Below, in pieces: positions 13,860 through 27,751 of a stretch of 64,000 nucleotides of DNA. Both the position numbers and the translations under genes were made by a program. Position 1 is the stretch's first letter; the number at the start of each line of letters is the position of its first letter. Under the pieces are notes generated by a model. The model made no database searches. It was not told the DNA's origin and was given only the letters and a program-made list of their open reading frames with translations. The DNA lies in contig OV050032.1 of assembly GCA_920105625.2 (NCBI GenBank), positions 93,356,542 through 93,420,541 on the forward strand, in the 5' to 3' direction. The stretch is from Clusia tigrina (Eukaryota; Arthropoda; Insecta; Diptera; Clusiidae).

Positions 13860-14643
13860 TTGCAACATACAAATGCTTGTATCTTTTTACTGGAGCGTCA
13901 TAAAACCTTGAAATTTTGTATCAATAAAGTACTCGAGCCTCTTGTCAATTTAAGCTATTGCTCAAAACTATGCTACCCTAGAGTCCCAAATCAAACACTG
14001 ATAAAACTTCAAATGGCCCTAACTTCTATGCGGTACGTCCTACACCGATCAAAGTTTGCAACATACAAATGCTTGAATCTTTTTACTGGAGCGTCATAAA
14101 ACCTTGAAATTTTGTATCAATAAAGTACTCGAGCCTCTTGTCAATTTAAGCTATTGCTCAAAACTATGCTACCCTAGAGTCCCAAATCAAACACTGATAA
14201 AACTTCAAATGGCCCTAACTTCTATGCGGTACGTCCTACACCAATCAAAGTTTGCAACATACAAATGCTTGTATCTTTTTACTGGAGCGTCATAAAACCT
14301 TGAAATTTTGTAACAATAAAGTACTCGAGCATCTTGTCAATTTAAGTTATCGCTCAAAACTATGCAACCCTAGAGTCCCAAATCAAACACTGATAAAACT
14401 TCAAATGGCCCTAACTTCTATGCGGTACGTCCTACACCGATCAAAGTTTGCAACATACAAATGCTTGAATCTTTTTACTGGAGCGTCATAAAACCTTGAA
14501 ATTTTGTATCAATAAAGTACTCGAGCCTCTTGTCAATTTAAGCTATCGCTCAAAACTATGCTACCATTGAGTCCCAAATCAAACACTGATAAAACTTCAA
14601 ATGGCCCTAACTTCTATACGGTACGTCCTACACCTATCAAAGT
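13860..14643 (+). repeat. C C D A monomers after the 10-mer pair
   Basis: Two C units (13860, 14056), a D unit (14252) and an A unit (14448) with the C-type 'gtatcaataaag' start. The rare pair 'ccgatcaaag' and 'gcttgaatc' occurs at 14045/14072, 14437/14464 and 15416/15443. This is consistent with local copying of a 392-bp dimer and a 979-bp pentamer. Confidence 0.8.
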
Positions 14644-14839
14644 TTGCAACATACAAATGCTTGTAACTTTTTACTGGAGCGTCATAAAACCTTGAAATTT
14701 TGTAACAATAAAGTACTCGAGCCTCTTGTCAATTTAAGCCATCGCTCAAAGCTATGCTACCCTAGAGTCCCAAATCAAACACTGATAAAACTTCAAACGC
14801 CCCTAACTTATTTACGGTACGTCCTACACCTATCAAAGT
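14644..14839 (+). repeat. Monomer class B exemplar
   Basis: Diagnostic bases: 'aagccatcgctcaaagc', 'ctaccctagag', 'caaacgcccctaac' and 'ttatttacgg'. Confidence 0.85.
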
Positions 14840-15035
14840 TTGCAACATACAAATGCTTGTATCTTTTTACTGGAGCGTCATAAAACCTTGAAATTTTGTA
14901 TCAATAAAGTACTCGAGCCTCTTGTCAATTTAAGCTATTGCTCAAAACTATGCTACCCTAGAGTCCCAAATCAAACACTGATAAAACTTCAAATGGCCCT
15001 AACTTCTATGCGGTACGTCCTACACCTATCAAAGT
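14840..15035 (+). repeat. Monomer class C exemplar
   Basis: Diagnostic bases: 'cttgtatc', 'gtatcaataaag', 'agctattgctc' (CpG lost) and often 'ttctatgcgg' near the end. Confidence 0.85.
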
Positions 15036-15622
15036 TTGCAACATACAAATGCTTGTATCTTTTTACTGGAGCGTCATAAAACCTTGAAATTTTGTAACAA
15101 TAAAGTACTCGAGCATCTTGTCAATTTAAGTTATCGCTCAAAACTATGCAACCCTAGAGTCCCAAATCAAACACTGATAAAACTTCAAATGCCCTTACTT
15201 CTATACGGTACGTCCTACACCTATCAAAGTTTGCAACATACAAATGCTTGTAACTTTTTACTGGAGCGTCATAAAACCTTGAAATTTTGTAACAATAAAG
15301 TACTCGAGCAGCTTGTCAATTTAAGTTATCGCTCAAAACTATGCAACCCTAGAGTCCCAAATCAAACACTGATAAAACTTCAAATGGCCCTAACTTCTAT
15401 GCGGTACGTCCTACACCGATCAAAGTTTGCAACATACAAATGCTTGAATCTTTTTACTGGAGCGTCATAAAACCTTGAAATTTTGTATCAATAAAGTACT
15501 CGAGCCTCTTGTCAATTTAAACTATCGCTCAAAACTATGCTACCATTGAGTCCCAAATCAAACACTGATAAAACTTCAAATGGCCCTAACTTCTATACGG
15601 TACGTCCTACACCTATCAAAGT

Positions 15623-16601
15623 TTGCAACATACAAATGCTTGTAACTTTTTACTGGAGCGTCATAAAACCTTGAAATTTTGTAACAATAAAGTACTCGAG
15701 CCTCTTGTCAATTTAAGCCATCGCTCAAAGCTATGCTACCCTAGAGTCCCAAATCAAACACTGATAAAACTTCAAACGCCCCTAACTTATTTACGGTACG
15801 TCCTACACCTATCAAAGTTTGCAACATACAAATGGTTGTATCTTTTTACTGGAGCGTCATAAAACCTTGAAATTTTGTATCAATAAAGTACTCGAGCCTC
15901 TTGTCAATTTAAGCTATTGCTCAAAACTATGCTACCCTAGAGTCCCAAATCAAACACTGATAAAACTTCAAATGGCCCTAACTTCTATGCGGTACGTCCT
16001 ACACCTATCAAAGTTTGCAACATACAAATGCTTGTATCTTTTTACTGGAGCGTCATAAAACCTTGAAATTTTGTAACAATAAAGTACTCGAGCATCTTGT
16101 CAATTTAAGTTATCGCTCAAAACTATGCAACCCTAGAGTCCCAAATCAAACACTGATAAAACTTCAAATGCCCTTACTTCTATACGGTACGTCCTACACC
16201 TATCAAAGTTTGCAACATACAAATGCTTGTAACTTTTTATTGGAGCGTCATAAAACCTTGAAATTTTGTATCAATAAAGTACTCGAGCCTCTTGTCAATT
16301 TAAGCTATTGCTCAAAACTATGCTACCCTAGAGTCCCAAATCAAACACTGATAAAACTTCAAATGGCCCTAACTTCTATGCGGTACGTCCTACACCTATC
16401 AAAGTTTGCAACATACAAATGCTTGTATCTTTTTACTGGAGCGTCATAAAACCTTGAAATTTTGTAACAATAAAGTACTCGAGCATCTTGTCAATTTAAG
16501 TTATCGCTCAAAACTATGCAACCCTAGAGTCCCAAATCAAACACTGATAAAACTTCAAATGCCCCTAACTTCTATACGGTACGTCCTACACCTATCAAAG
16601 T
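15623..16601 (+). repeat. 5-mer HOR, copy 2 (979 bp)
   Basis: Order B C D C D. The first three monomers match 14644-15231, including the same 1-nt loss in 'aaatgccctta' near 16170. After that the copies part: this one continues with C then D, leading into the first H unit at 16602. Confidence 0.88.
16406..16601 (+). repeat. Monomer class D exemplar
   Basis: Diagnostic bases: 'gagcatcttg', 'aagttatcgctcaaaac', 'atgcaaccctag' and 'caaatgcccctaac'. Confidence 0.85.
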
Positions 16602-19600
16602 TTGCAACATACAAATGCTTGTAACTTTTTACTGGAGCGTCATAAAACCTTGAAATTTTGTAACAATGAAGTACTCGAGCCTCTTGTCAATTTTAGCTAT
16701 TGCTCAAAACTATGCTACCCCAGAGTCCCAAATCAAACACTGCTAAAACTTCAAAAGGCCCTAACTTCTATAAGGTACGTCCTACACCTATCAAAGTTTG
16801 CAACAAACAAATGCTTGTAACTTTTTACTGGAGCGTCATAAAACCTTGAAATTTTGTAACAATAAAGTACCCGAGCCTCTTGTCAATTTAAGCTATCGCT
16901 CAAAGCTATGCTACGCTTGAGTCCCAAATCAAACACTGATAAGACTTCAAATGGCCCTAACTTCTATACGGTATGTCCTACACCTATCAAAGTTTGCAAC
17001 ATACAAATGCTTGTAACTTTTTACTGGAGCGTCATAAAACCTTGAAATTTTGTAACAATAAAGTACTCGAGCATCTTGTCAATTTAAGTTATCGCTCAAA
17101 ACTATGCACATCTAGAGTCCCAAATCAAACACTGATAAAACTTCAAACGCCCCTAACTTCTATACGGTACGTCCTACACCTATCAAAGTTTGCAACATAC
17201 AAATGCTTGTAACTTTTTACTGGAGCGTCATAAAACCTTGAAATTTTGTAACAATAAAGTACTCGAGCCTCTTGTCAATTTAAGCCATCGCTCAAAGCTA
17301 TGCTACCCTAGAGTCCCAAATCAAACACTGATAAAACTTCAAACGCCCCTAACTTATTTACGGTACGTCCTACACCTATCAAAGTTTGCAACATACAAAA
17401 AATGTTTGTATCTTTTTATTGGAGCGTCATAAAACCTTAAAGTTTTGTAACAATAAAGTACTCGAGCATCTTGTCAATTTAAGTTATCGCTCAGAACTAT
17501 GCTACCCCAGAGTCCCAAATCAAACACTGATAAAACTTCAAATGGCCCTAACTTCTATACGGTACGTCCTACACCTATCAAAGTTTGCAACATTCAAATG
17601 CTTGTAACTTTTTACTGGAGCGTCATAAAACCTTGAAATTTTGTAACAATAAAGTACTCGAGCATCTTGTCAATTTAAGCCATCGCTCAAAGCTATGCTA
17701 CCCTTGAGTCCCAAATCAACCACTGATAAAACTTCAAATGGCCCTAACTTCTATACGGTACGTCCTACACCTATCAAAGTTTGCAACATACAAATGCTTG
17801 TAACTTTTTACTGGAGCGTCATAAGACCTTGAAATTTTGTAACAATGAAGTACTCGAGCCTCATGTCAATTTAAGTTATCGCTCAAAGCTATGCTACCAT
17901 TGAGTCCCAAATCAAACATTGATAAAACTTCAAATGGCCCTAACTTATATACGGTACGTCCTACACCTATCAAAGTTTGCAAAATAAATATGCTTGTAAC
18001 CTTTTACTGGAGCGTCATAAAACCTTGAAATTTTGTAACAATAAAGTACTCGAGCCTCTTGTCAATTTAAGCCATCGCTCAAAGCTATGCTACCCTAGAG
18101 TCCCAAATCAAACACTGATAAAACTTCAAACGCCCCTAACTTATTTACGGTACGTCCTACACCTATCAAAGTTTGCAAAATAAATATGCTTGTAACTTTT
18201 TACTGGAGCGTCATAAAACCTTGAAATTTTGTATCAATAAAGTACTCGAGCCTCTTGTCAATTTAAGCTATTGCTGAAAACTATGCTACCCTAGAGTCCC
18301 AAATCAAACACTGATAAAACTTCAAATGGCCCTAACTTCTATGCGGTACGTCCTACACCAATCAAAGTTTGCAACATACAAATGCTTGTATCTTTTTACT
18401 GGAGCGTCATAAAACCTTGAAATTTTGTAACAATAAAGTACTCGAGCATCTTGTCAATTTAAGTTATCGCTCAAAACTATGCAACCCTAGAGTCCCAAAT
18501 CAAACACTGATAAAACTTCAAATGCCCCTAACTTCTATACGGTACGTCCTACACCTATCAAAGTTTGCAACATACAAATGCTTGTAAAGTTTTACTGGAG
18601 CGTCATAAAACCTTGAAATTTTGTAACAATGAAGTACTCGAGCCTCTTTTCAATTTAAGCCATCGCTCAAAGCTATGCTACCCTAGAGTCCCAAATCAAA
18701 CACTGATATAACTTCAAATGGCCCTATCTTATATACGGTACGTCCTACACCTATCAAAGTTTGCAACATTCAAATGCTTGTAACTTTTTACTGGAGCGTC
18801 ATAAAACCTTGAAATTTTCTAACAATAAAGTATTCGAGCCTCTTGTCAATTTAAGCTATCGCTCAAAACTATGCTACCATTGAGTCCCAAATCAAACACT
18901 GATAAAACTTCAAATGGCCCTAACTTCTATACGGTACGTCCTACACCTATCAAAGTTTGCAACATACAAATGCTTGTAACTTTTTACTGGGGCGTCATAA
19001 AACCTTGAAATTTTGTAACAATAAAGTACTCGAGCCTCTTGTCAATTTAAGCTATTGCTCAAAACTATGCTACCCTAGAGTCCCAAATCAAACACTGATA
19101 AAACTTCAAATGGCCCTAACTTATTTACGGTACGTCCTACACCTATCAAAGTTTGCAACATACAAATGCTTGTATCTTTTTACTGGAGCGTCATAAAACC
19201 TTGAAATTTTGTATCAATAAAGTACTCGAGCCTCTTGTCAATTTAAGCTATTGCTAAAAACTATGCTACCCTAGAGTCCCAAATCAAACACTGATAAAAC
19301 TTCAAATGGCCCTAACTTCAATGCGGTACGTCCTACACCGATCAAAGTTTGCAACATACAAATGCTTGTATCTTTTTACTGGAGCGTCATAAAACCTTGA
19401 AATTTTGTATCAATAAAGTACTCGAGCCTCTTGTCAATTTAAGCTATTGCTCAAAACTATGCTACCCTAGAGTCCCAAATCAAACACTGATAAAACTTCA
19501 AATGGCCCTAACTTCTATGCGGTACGTCCTACACCTATAAAAGTTTGCAACATACAAATGCTTGTATCTTTTTACTGGAGCGTCATAAAACCTTGAAATT

Positions 19601-19740
19601 TTGTAACAATAAAGTACTCGAGCATCTTGTCAATTTAAGTTATCGCTCAAAACTATGCAACCCTAGAGTCCCAAATCAAACACTGATAAAACTTCAAATG
19701 CCCCTAACTTCTATACGGTACGTCCTACACCTATCAAAGT
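16602..19740 (+). repeat. H-led HOR copy 1: 16-mer, 3139 bp
   Basis: Order H F G B E J L B C D I A C C C D, equal to 16 x 196 + 3. The extra 3 nt are three added A in 'tacaaaaaatg' at 17395-17403 (E unit). The H unit carries 'ctgctaaaac' (16740), 'caaaaggccc' (16752) and 'tataaggtac' (16769), marks that repeat in every later copy up to 30104. This copy and the one at 30104 keep the B E J L B C D I A order, and the three copies between them lack the B E pair. Confidence 0.92.
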
Positions 19741-22092
19741 TTGCAACATACAAATGCTTGTAACTTTTTACTGGAGCGTCATAAAACCTTGAAATTTTGT
19801 AACAATGAAGTACTCGAGCCTCTTGTCAATTTTAGCTATTGCTCAAAACTATGCTACCCCAGAGTCCCAAATCAAACACTGCTAAAACTTCAAAAGGCCC
19901 TAACTTCTATAAGGTACGTCCTACACCTATCAAAGTTTGCAACAAACAAATGCTTGTAACTTTTTACTGGAGCGTCATAAAACCTTGAAATTTTGTAACA
20001 ATAAAGTACCCGAGCCTCTTGTCAATTTAAGCTATCGCTCAAAGCTATGCTACGCTTGAGTCCCAAATCAAACACTGATAAGACTTCAAATGGCCCTAAC
20101 TTCTATACGGTATGTCCTACACCTATCAAAGTTTGCAACATACAAATGCTTGTAACTTTTTACTGGAGCGTCATAAAACCTTGAAATTTTGTAACAATAA
20201 AGTACTCGAGCATCTTGTCAATTTAAGTTATCGCTCAAAACTATGCACATCTAGAGTCCCAAATCAAACACTGATAAAACTTCAAATGGCCCTAACTTCT
20301 ATACGGTACGTCCTACACCTATCAAAGTTTGCAACATTCAAATGCTTGTAACTTTTTACTGGAGCGTCATAAAACCTTGAAATTTTGTAACAATAAAGTA
20401 CTCGAGCATCTTGTCAATTTAAGCCATCGCTCAAAGCTATGCTACCCTTGAGTTCCAAATCAACCACTGATAAAACTTCAAATGGCCCTAACTTCTATAC
20501 GGTACGTCCTACACCTATCAAAGTTTGCAACATACAAATGCTTGTAACTTTTTACTGGAGCGTCATAAGACCTTGAAATTTTGTAACAATGAAGTACTCG
20601 AGCCTCTTGTCAATTTAAGTTATCGCTCAAAACTATGCTACCATTGAGTCCCAAATCAAACACTGATAAAACTTCAAATGGCCCTAACTTATATACGGTA
20701 CGTCCTACACCTATCAAAGTTTGCAAAATAAATATGCTTGTGACTTTTTACTGGAGCGTCATAAAACCTTGAAATTTTGTAACAATAAAGTACTCGAGCC
20801 TCTTGTCAATTTAAGCTATTGCTCAAAACTATGCTACCCTAGAGTCCCAAATCAAACACTGATAAAACTTCAAATGGCCCTAACTTCTATGCGGTACGTC
20901 CTACACCAATCAAAGTTTGCAACATACAAATGCTTGTATCTTTTTACTGGAGCGTCATAAAACCTTGAAATTTGCTAACAATGAAGTACTCGAGCCTCTT
21001 TTCAATTTAAGCCATCGCTCAAAGCTATGCTACCCTAGAGTCCCAAATCAAACACTGATATAACTTCAAATGGCCCTATCTTATATACGGTACGTCCTAC
21101 ACCTATCAAAGTTTGCAACATTCAAATGCTTGTAACTTTTTACTGGAGCGTCATAAAACCTTGAAATTTGCTAACAATAAAGTACTCGAGCCTCTTGTCA
21201 ATTTAAGCTATCGCTCAAAACTATGCTACCATTGAGTCCCAAATCAAACACTGATAAAACTTCAAATGGCCCTATCTTATATACGGTACGTCCTACACCT
21301 ATCAAAGTTTGCAACATTCAAATGCTTGTAACTTTTTACTGGAGCGTCATAAAACCTTGAAATTTTCTAACAATAAAGTACTCGAGCCTCTTGTCAATTT
21401 AAGCTATCGCTCAAAACTATGCTACCATTGAGTCCCAAATCAAACACTGATAAAACTTCAAATGGCCCTAACTTCTATACGGTATGTCCTACACCTATCA
21501 AAGTTTGCAACATACAAATGCTTGTAACTTTTTACTGGAGCGTCATAAAACCTTGAAATTTTGTAACAATAAAGTACTCGAGCCTCTTGTCAATTTAAGC
21601 CATCGCTCAAAGCTATGCTACCCTAGAGTCCCAAATCAAACACTGATAAAACTTCAAACGCCCCTAACTTATTTACGGTACGTCCTACACCTATCAAAGT
21701 TTGCAACATACAAATGCTTGTATCTTTTTACTGGAGCGTCATAAAACCTTGAAATTTTGTATCAATAAAGTACTCGAGCCTCTTGTCAATTTAAGCTATT
21801 GCTCAAAACTATGCTACCCTAGAGTCCCAAATCAAACACTGATAAAACTTCAAATGGCCCTAACTTCTATGCGGTACGTCCTACACCTATAAAAGTTTGC
21901 AACATACAAATGCTTGTATCTTTTTACTGGAGCGTCATAAAACCTTGAAATTTTGTAACAATAAAGTACTCGAGCATCTTGTCAATTTAAGTTATCGCTC
22001 AAAACTATGCAACCCTAGAGTCCCAAATCAAACACTGATAAAACTTCAAATGCCCCTAACTTCTATACGGTACGTCCTACACCTATCAAAGT
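19741..22092 (+). repeat. H-led HOR copy 2: 12-mer, 2352 bp
   Basis: Order H F G J L C I A A B C D, exactly 12 x 196. G is followed directly by J, so the B E pair of copy 1 is missing. The J unit has 'gagttccaaatcaacc' (20451), and the unit after L starts 'gcaaaataaatatg' (20723). Confidence 0.93.
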
Positions 22093-25032
22093 TTGCAACA
22101 TACAAATGCTTGTAACTTTTTACTGGAGCGTCATAAAACCTTGAAATTTTGTAACAATGAAGTACTCGAGCCTCTTGTCAATTTTAGCTATTGCTCAAAA
22201 CTATGCTACCCCAGAGTCCCAAATCAAACACTGCTAAAACTTCAAAAGGCCCTAACTTCTATAAGGTACGTCCTACACCTATCAAAGTTTGCAACAAACA
22301 AATGCTTGTAACTTTTTACTGGAGCGTCATAAAACCTTGAAATTTTGTAACAATAAAGTACCCGAGCCTCTTGTCAATTTAAGCTATCGCTCAAAGCTAT
22401 GCTACGCTTGAGTCCCAAATCAAACACTGATAAGACTTCAATTGGCCCTAACTTCTATACGGTATGTCCTACACCTATCAAAGTTTGCAACATACAAATG
22501 CTTGTAACTTTTTACTGGAGCGTCATAAAACCTTGAAATTTTGTAACAATAAAGTACTCGAGCATCTTGTCAATTTAAGTTATCGCTCAAAACTATGCAC
22601 ATCTAGAGTCCCAAATCAAACACTGATAAAACTTCAAATGGCCCTAACTTCTATACGGTACGTCCTACACCTATCAAAGTTTGCAACATACAAATGCTTG
22701 TAACTTTTTACTGGAGCGTCATAAAACCTTGAAATTTTGTAACAATAAAGTACTCGAGCATCTTGTCAATTTAAGCCATCGCTCAAAGCTATGCTACCCT
22801 TGAGTTCCAAATCAACCACTGATAAAACTTCAAATGGCCCTAACTTCTATACGGTACGTCCTACACCTATCAAAGTTTGCAACATACAAATGCTTGTAAC
22901 TTTTTACTGGAGCGTCATAAGACCTTGAAATTTTGTAACAATGAAGTACTCGAGCCTCTTGTCAATTTAAGTTATCGCTCAAAACTATGCTACCATTGAG
23001 TCCCAAATCAAACACTGATAAAACTTCAAATGGCCCTAACTTATATACGGTACGTCCTACACCTATCAAAGTTTGCAAAATAAATATGCTTGTGACTTTT
23101 TACTGGAGCGTCATAAAACCTTGAAATTTTGTAACAATAAAGTACTCGAGCCTCTTGTCAATTTAAGCTATTGCTCAAAACTATGCTACCCTAGAGTCCC
23201 AAATCAAACACTGATAAAACTTCAAATGGCCCTAACTTCTATGCGGTACGTCCTACACCAATCAAAGTTTGCAACATACAAATGCTTGTATCTTTTTACT
23301 GGAGCGTCATAAAACCTTGAAATTTGCTAACAATGAAGTACTCGAGCCTCTTTTCAATTTAAGCCATCGCTCAAAGCTATGCTACCCTAGAGTCCCAAAT
23401 CAAACACTGATATAACTTCAAATGGCCCTATCTTATATACGGTACGTCCTACACCTATCAAAGTTTGCAACATTCAAATGCTTGTAACTTTTTACTGGAG
23501 CGTCATAAAACCTTGAAATTTGCTAACAATAAAGTACTCGAGCCTCTTGTCAATTTAAGCTATCGCTCAAAACTATGCTACCATTGAGTCCCAAATCAAA
23601 CACTGATAAAACTTCAAATGGCCCTATCTTATATACGGTACGTCCTACACCTATCAAAGTTTGCAACATTCAAATGCTTGTAACTTTTTACTGGAGCGTC
23701 ATAAAACCTTGAAATTTTCTAACAATAAAGTACTCGAGCCTCTTGTCAATTTAAGCTATCGCTCAAAACTATGCTACCATTGAGTCCCAAATCAAACACT
23801 GATAAAACTTCAAATGGCCCTAACTTCTATGCGGTACGTCCTACACCAATCAAAGTTTGCAACATACAAATGCTTGTATCTTTTTACTGGAGCGTCATAA
23901 AACCTTGAAATTTGCTAACAATGAAGTACTCGAGCCTCTTTTCAATTTAAGCCATCGCTCAAAGCTATGCTACCCTAGAGTCCCAAATCAAACACTGATA
24001 TAACTTCAAATGGCCCTATCTTATATACGGTACGTCCTACACCTATCAAAGTTTGCAACATTCAAATGCTTGTAACTTTTTACTGGAGCGTCATAAAACC
24101 TTGAAATTTGCTAACAATAAAGTACTCGAGCCTCTTGTCAATTTAAGCTATCGCTCAAAACTATGCTACCATTGAGTCCCAAATCAAACACTGATAAAAC
24201 TTCAAATGGCCCTATCTTATATACGGTACGTCCTACACCTATCAAAGTTTGCAACATTCAAATGCTTGTAACTTTTTACTGGAGCGTCATAAAACCTTGA
24301 AATTTTCTAACAATAAAGTACTCGAGCCTCTTGTCAATTTAAGCTATCGCTCAAAACTATGCTACCATTGAGTCCCAAATCAAACACTGATAAAACTTCA
24401 AATGGCCCTAACTTCTATACGGTATGTCCTACACCTATCAAAGTTTGCAACATACAAATGCTTGTATCTTTTTACTGGAGCGTCATAAAACCTTGAAATT
24501 TTGTATCAATAAAGTACTCGAGCCTCTTGTCAATTTAAGCCATCGCTCAAAGCTATGCTACCCTAGAGTCCCAAATCAAACACTGATAAAACTTCAAACG
24601 CCCCTAACTTATTTACGGTACGTCCTACACCTATCAAAGTTTGCAACATACAAATGCTTGTATCTTTTTACTGGAGCGTCATAAAACCTTGAAATTTTGT
24701 ATCAATAAAGTACTCGAGTCTCTTGTCAATTTAAGCTATTGCTCAAAACTATGCTACCCTAGAGTCCCAAATCAAACACTGATAAAACTTCAAATGGCCC
24801 TAACTTCTATGCGGTACGTCCTACACCTATAAAAGTTTGCAACATACAAATGCTTGTATCTTTTTACTGGAGCGTCATAAAACCTTGAAATTTTGTAACA
24901 ATAAAGTACTCGAGCATCTTGTCAATTTAAGTTATCGCTCAAAACTATGCAACCCAAGAGTCCCAAATCAAACACTGATAAAACTTCAAATGCCCCTAAC
25001 TTCTATACGGTACGTCCTACACCTATCAAAGT
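22093..25032 (+). repeat. H-led HOR copy 3: 15-mer, 2940 bp
   Basis: Same as copy 2 with the I A A trio duplicated (23269-23856 and 23857-24444): H F G J L C I A A I A A B C D, exactly 15 x 196. The second trio repeats the first at a 588-bp offset. The first B unit (24445) has picked up C-type 'gtatcaataaag'. Confidence 0.93.
22877..23072 (+). repeat. Monomer class L exemplar
   Basis: Diagnostic bases: 'cataagacc', 'caatgaag', 'ctaccattgag' and 'taacttatatacgg'. The next unit begins 'gcaaaataaatatg'. Confidence 0.85.
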
Positions 25033-27555
25033 TTGCAACATACAAATGCTTGTAACTTTTTACTGGAGCGTCATAAAACCTTGAAATTTTGTAACAATGA
25101 AGTACTCGAGCCTCTTGTCAATTTTAGCTATTGCTCAAAACTATGCTACCCCAGAGTCCCAAATCAAACACTGCTAAAACTTCAAAAGGCCCTAACTTCT
25201 ATAAGGTACGTCCTACACCTATCAAAGTTTGCAACAAACAAATGCTTGTAACTTTTTACTGGAGCGTCATAAAACCTTGAAATTTTGTAACAATAAAGTA
25301 CCCGAGCCTCTTGTCAATTTAAGCTATCGCTCAAAGCTATGCTACGCTTGAGTCCCAAATCAAACACTGATAAGACTTCAAATGGCCCTAACTTCTATAC
25401 GGTATGTCCTACACCTATCAAAGTTTGCAACATACAAATGCTTGTAACTTTTTACTGGAGCGTCATAAAACCTTGAAATTTTGTAACAATAAAGTACTCG
25501 AGCATCTTGTCAATTTAAGTTATCGCTCAAAACTATGCACATCTAGAGTCCCAAATCAAACACTGATAAAACTTCAAATGGCCCTAACTTCTATACGGTA
25601 CGTCCTACACCTATCAAAGTTTGCAACATTCAAATGCTTGTAACTTTTTACTGGAGCGTCATAAAACCTTGAAATTTTGTAACAATAAAGTACTCGAGCA
25701 TCTTGTCAATTTAAGCCATCGCTCAAAGCTATGCTACCCTTGAGTTCCAAATCAACCACTGATAAAACTTCAAATGGCCCTAACTTCTATACGGTACGTC
25801 CTACACCTATCAAAGTTTGCAACATACAAATGCTTGTAACTTTTTACTGGAGCGTCATAAGACCTTGAAATTTTGTAACAATGAAGTACTCGAGCCTCTT
25901 GTCAATTTAAGTTATCGCTCAAAACTATGCTACCCTTGAGTCCCAAATCAAACACTGATAAAACTTCAAATGGCCCTAACGTCTGTACGGTACGCCCTAC
26001 TATGCTTGTGACTTTTTACTGGAGCGTCATAAAACCTTGAATTTTGTAACAATAAAGTACTCGAGCCTCTTGTCAATTTAAGCTATTGCTCAAAACTATG
26101 CTACCCTAGAGTCCCAAATCAAACACTGATAAAACTTCAAATGGCCCTAACTTCTATGCGGTACGTCCTACACCAATCAAAGTTTGCAACATTCAAATGC
26201 TTGTATCTTTTTACTGGAGCGTCATAAAACCTTGAAATTTGCTAACAATGAAGTACTCGAGCCTCTTTTCAATTTAAGCCATCGCTCAAAGCTATGCTAC
26301 CCTAGAGTCCCAAATCAAACACTGATATAACTTCAAATGGCCCTATCTTATATACGGTACGTCCTACACCTATCAAAGTTTGCAACATTCAAATGCTTGT
26401 AACTTTTTACTGGAGCGTCATAAAACCTTGAAATTTGCTAACAATAAAGTACTCGAGCCTCTTGTCAATTTAAGCTATCGCTCAAAACTATGCTACCATT
26501 GAGTCCCAAATCAAACACTGATAAAACTTCAAATGGCCCTATCTTATATACGGTACGTCCTACACCTATCAAAGTTTGCAACATTCAAATGCTTGTAACT
26601 TTTTACTGGAGCGTCATAAAACCTTGAAATTTTCTAACAATAAAGTACTCGAGCCTCTTGTCAATTTAAGCTATCGCTCAAAACTATGCTACCATTGAGT
26701 CCCAAATCAAACACTGATAAAACTTCAAATGGCCCTAACTTCTATGCGGTACGTCCTACACCAATCAAAGTTTGCAACATACAAATGCTTGTATCTTTTT
26801 ACTGGAGCGTCATAAAACCTTGAAATTTGCTAACAATGAAGTACTCGAGCCTCTTTTCAATTTAAGCCATCGCTCAAAGCTATGCTACCCTAGAGTCCCA
26901 AATCAAACACTGATATAACTTCAAATGGCCCTATCTTATATACGGTACGTCCTACACCTATCAAAGTTTGCAACATTCAAATGCTTGTAACTTTTTACTG
27001 GAGCGTCATAAAACCTTGAAATTTGCTAACAATAAAGTACTCGAGCCTCTTGTCAATTTAAGCCATCGCTCAAAGCTATGCTACCCTAGAGTCCCAAATC
27101 AAACACTGATAAAACTTCAAACGCCCCTAACTTATTTACGGTACGTCCTACACCTATCAAAGTTTGCAACATACAAATGCTTGTATCTTTTTACTGGAGC
27201 GTCATAAAACCTTGAAATTTTGTATCAATAAAGTACTCGAGCCTCTTGTCAATTTAAGCTATTGCTCAAAACTATGCTACCCTAGAGTCCCAAATCAAAC
27301 ACTGATAAAACTTCAAATGGCCCTAACTTCTATGCGGTACGTCCTACACCTATAAAAGTTTGCAACATACAAATGCTTGTATCTTTTTACTGGAGCGTCA
27401 TAAAACCTTGAAATTTTGTAACAATAAAGTACTCGAGCATCTTGTCAATTTAAGTTATCGCTCAAAACTATGCAACCCTAGAGTCCCAAATCAAACACTG
27501 ATAAAACTTCAAATGCCCCTAACTTCTATACGGTACGTCCTACACCTATCAAAGT
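25033..27555 (+). repeat. H-led HOR copy 4: 13-mer with 25-nt loss, 2523 bp
   Basis: Order H F G J L C I A A I B C D, equal to 13 x 196 minus 25. The loss lies at the L/C boundary near 25999-26001, where 'gccctac' joins 'tatgcttgtg', removing about 24 nt including the monomer start, plus 1 nt in 'cttgaattttg' (26036). The L unit has also changed 'accattgag' to 'acccttgag', and 'taacgtctgtacgg' (25978) is unique in the window. Confidence 0.92.
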
Positions 27556-27751
27556 TTGCAACATACAAATGCTTGTAACTTTTTACTGGAGCGTCATAAA
27601 ACCTTGAAATTTTGTAACAATGAAGTACTCGAGCCTCTTGTCAATTTTAGCTATTGCTCAAAACTATGCTACCCCAGAGTCCCAAATCAAACACTGCTAA
27701 AACTTCAAAAGGCCCTAACTTCTATAAGGTACGTCCTACACCTATCAAAGT
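27556..27751 (+). repeat. Monomer class H exemplar
   Basis: Diagnostic bases: 'caatgaag' (AATAAA lost), 'caattttagctattgc', 'accccagag', 'ctgctaaaac', 'caaaaggccc', 'tataaggtac'. Marks the start of each HOR from 16602 to 30104. Confidence 0.87.

Larger units (their letters stand above)
14644..15622 (+). repeat. 5-mer HOR, copy 1 (979 bp)
   Basis: Order B C D D A. A 1-nt loss in 'aaatgccctta' (about 15190) makes the period 979 instead of 980. This loss joins the coding frames of two adjacent monomers and yields a longer 144-codon open frame here, a frame accident rather than a gene. Confidence 0.88.

Noticed and set aside
15036..16449. 144-codon open frames at 15036, 16015 and 44180
   Set aside because: Each results from a 1-nt deletion ('gccctta' or the shortened T run) that happens to join the frames of two neighbouring monomers. 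They are not longer genes.
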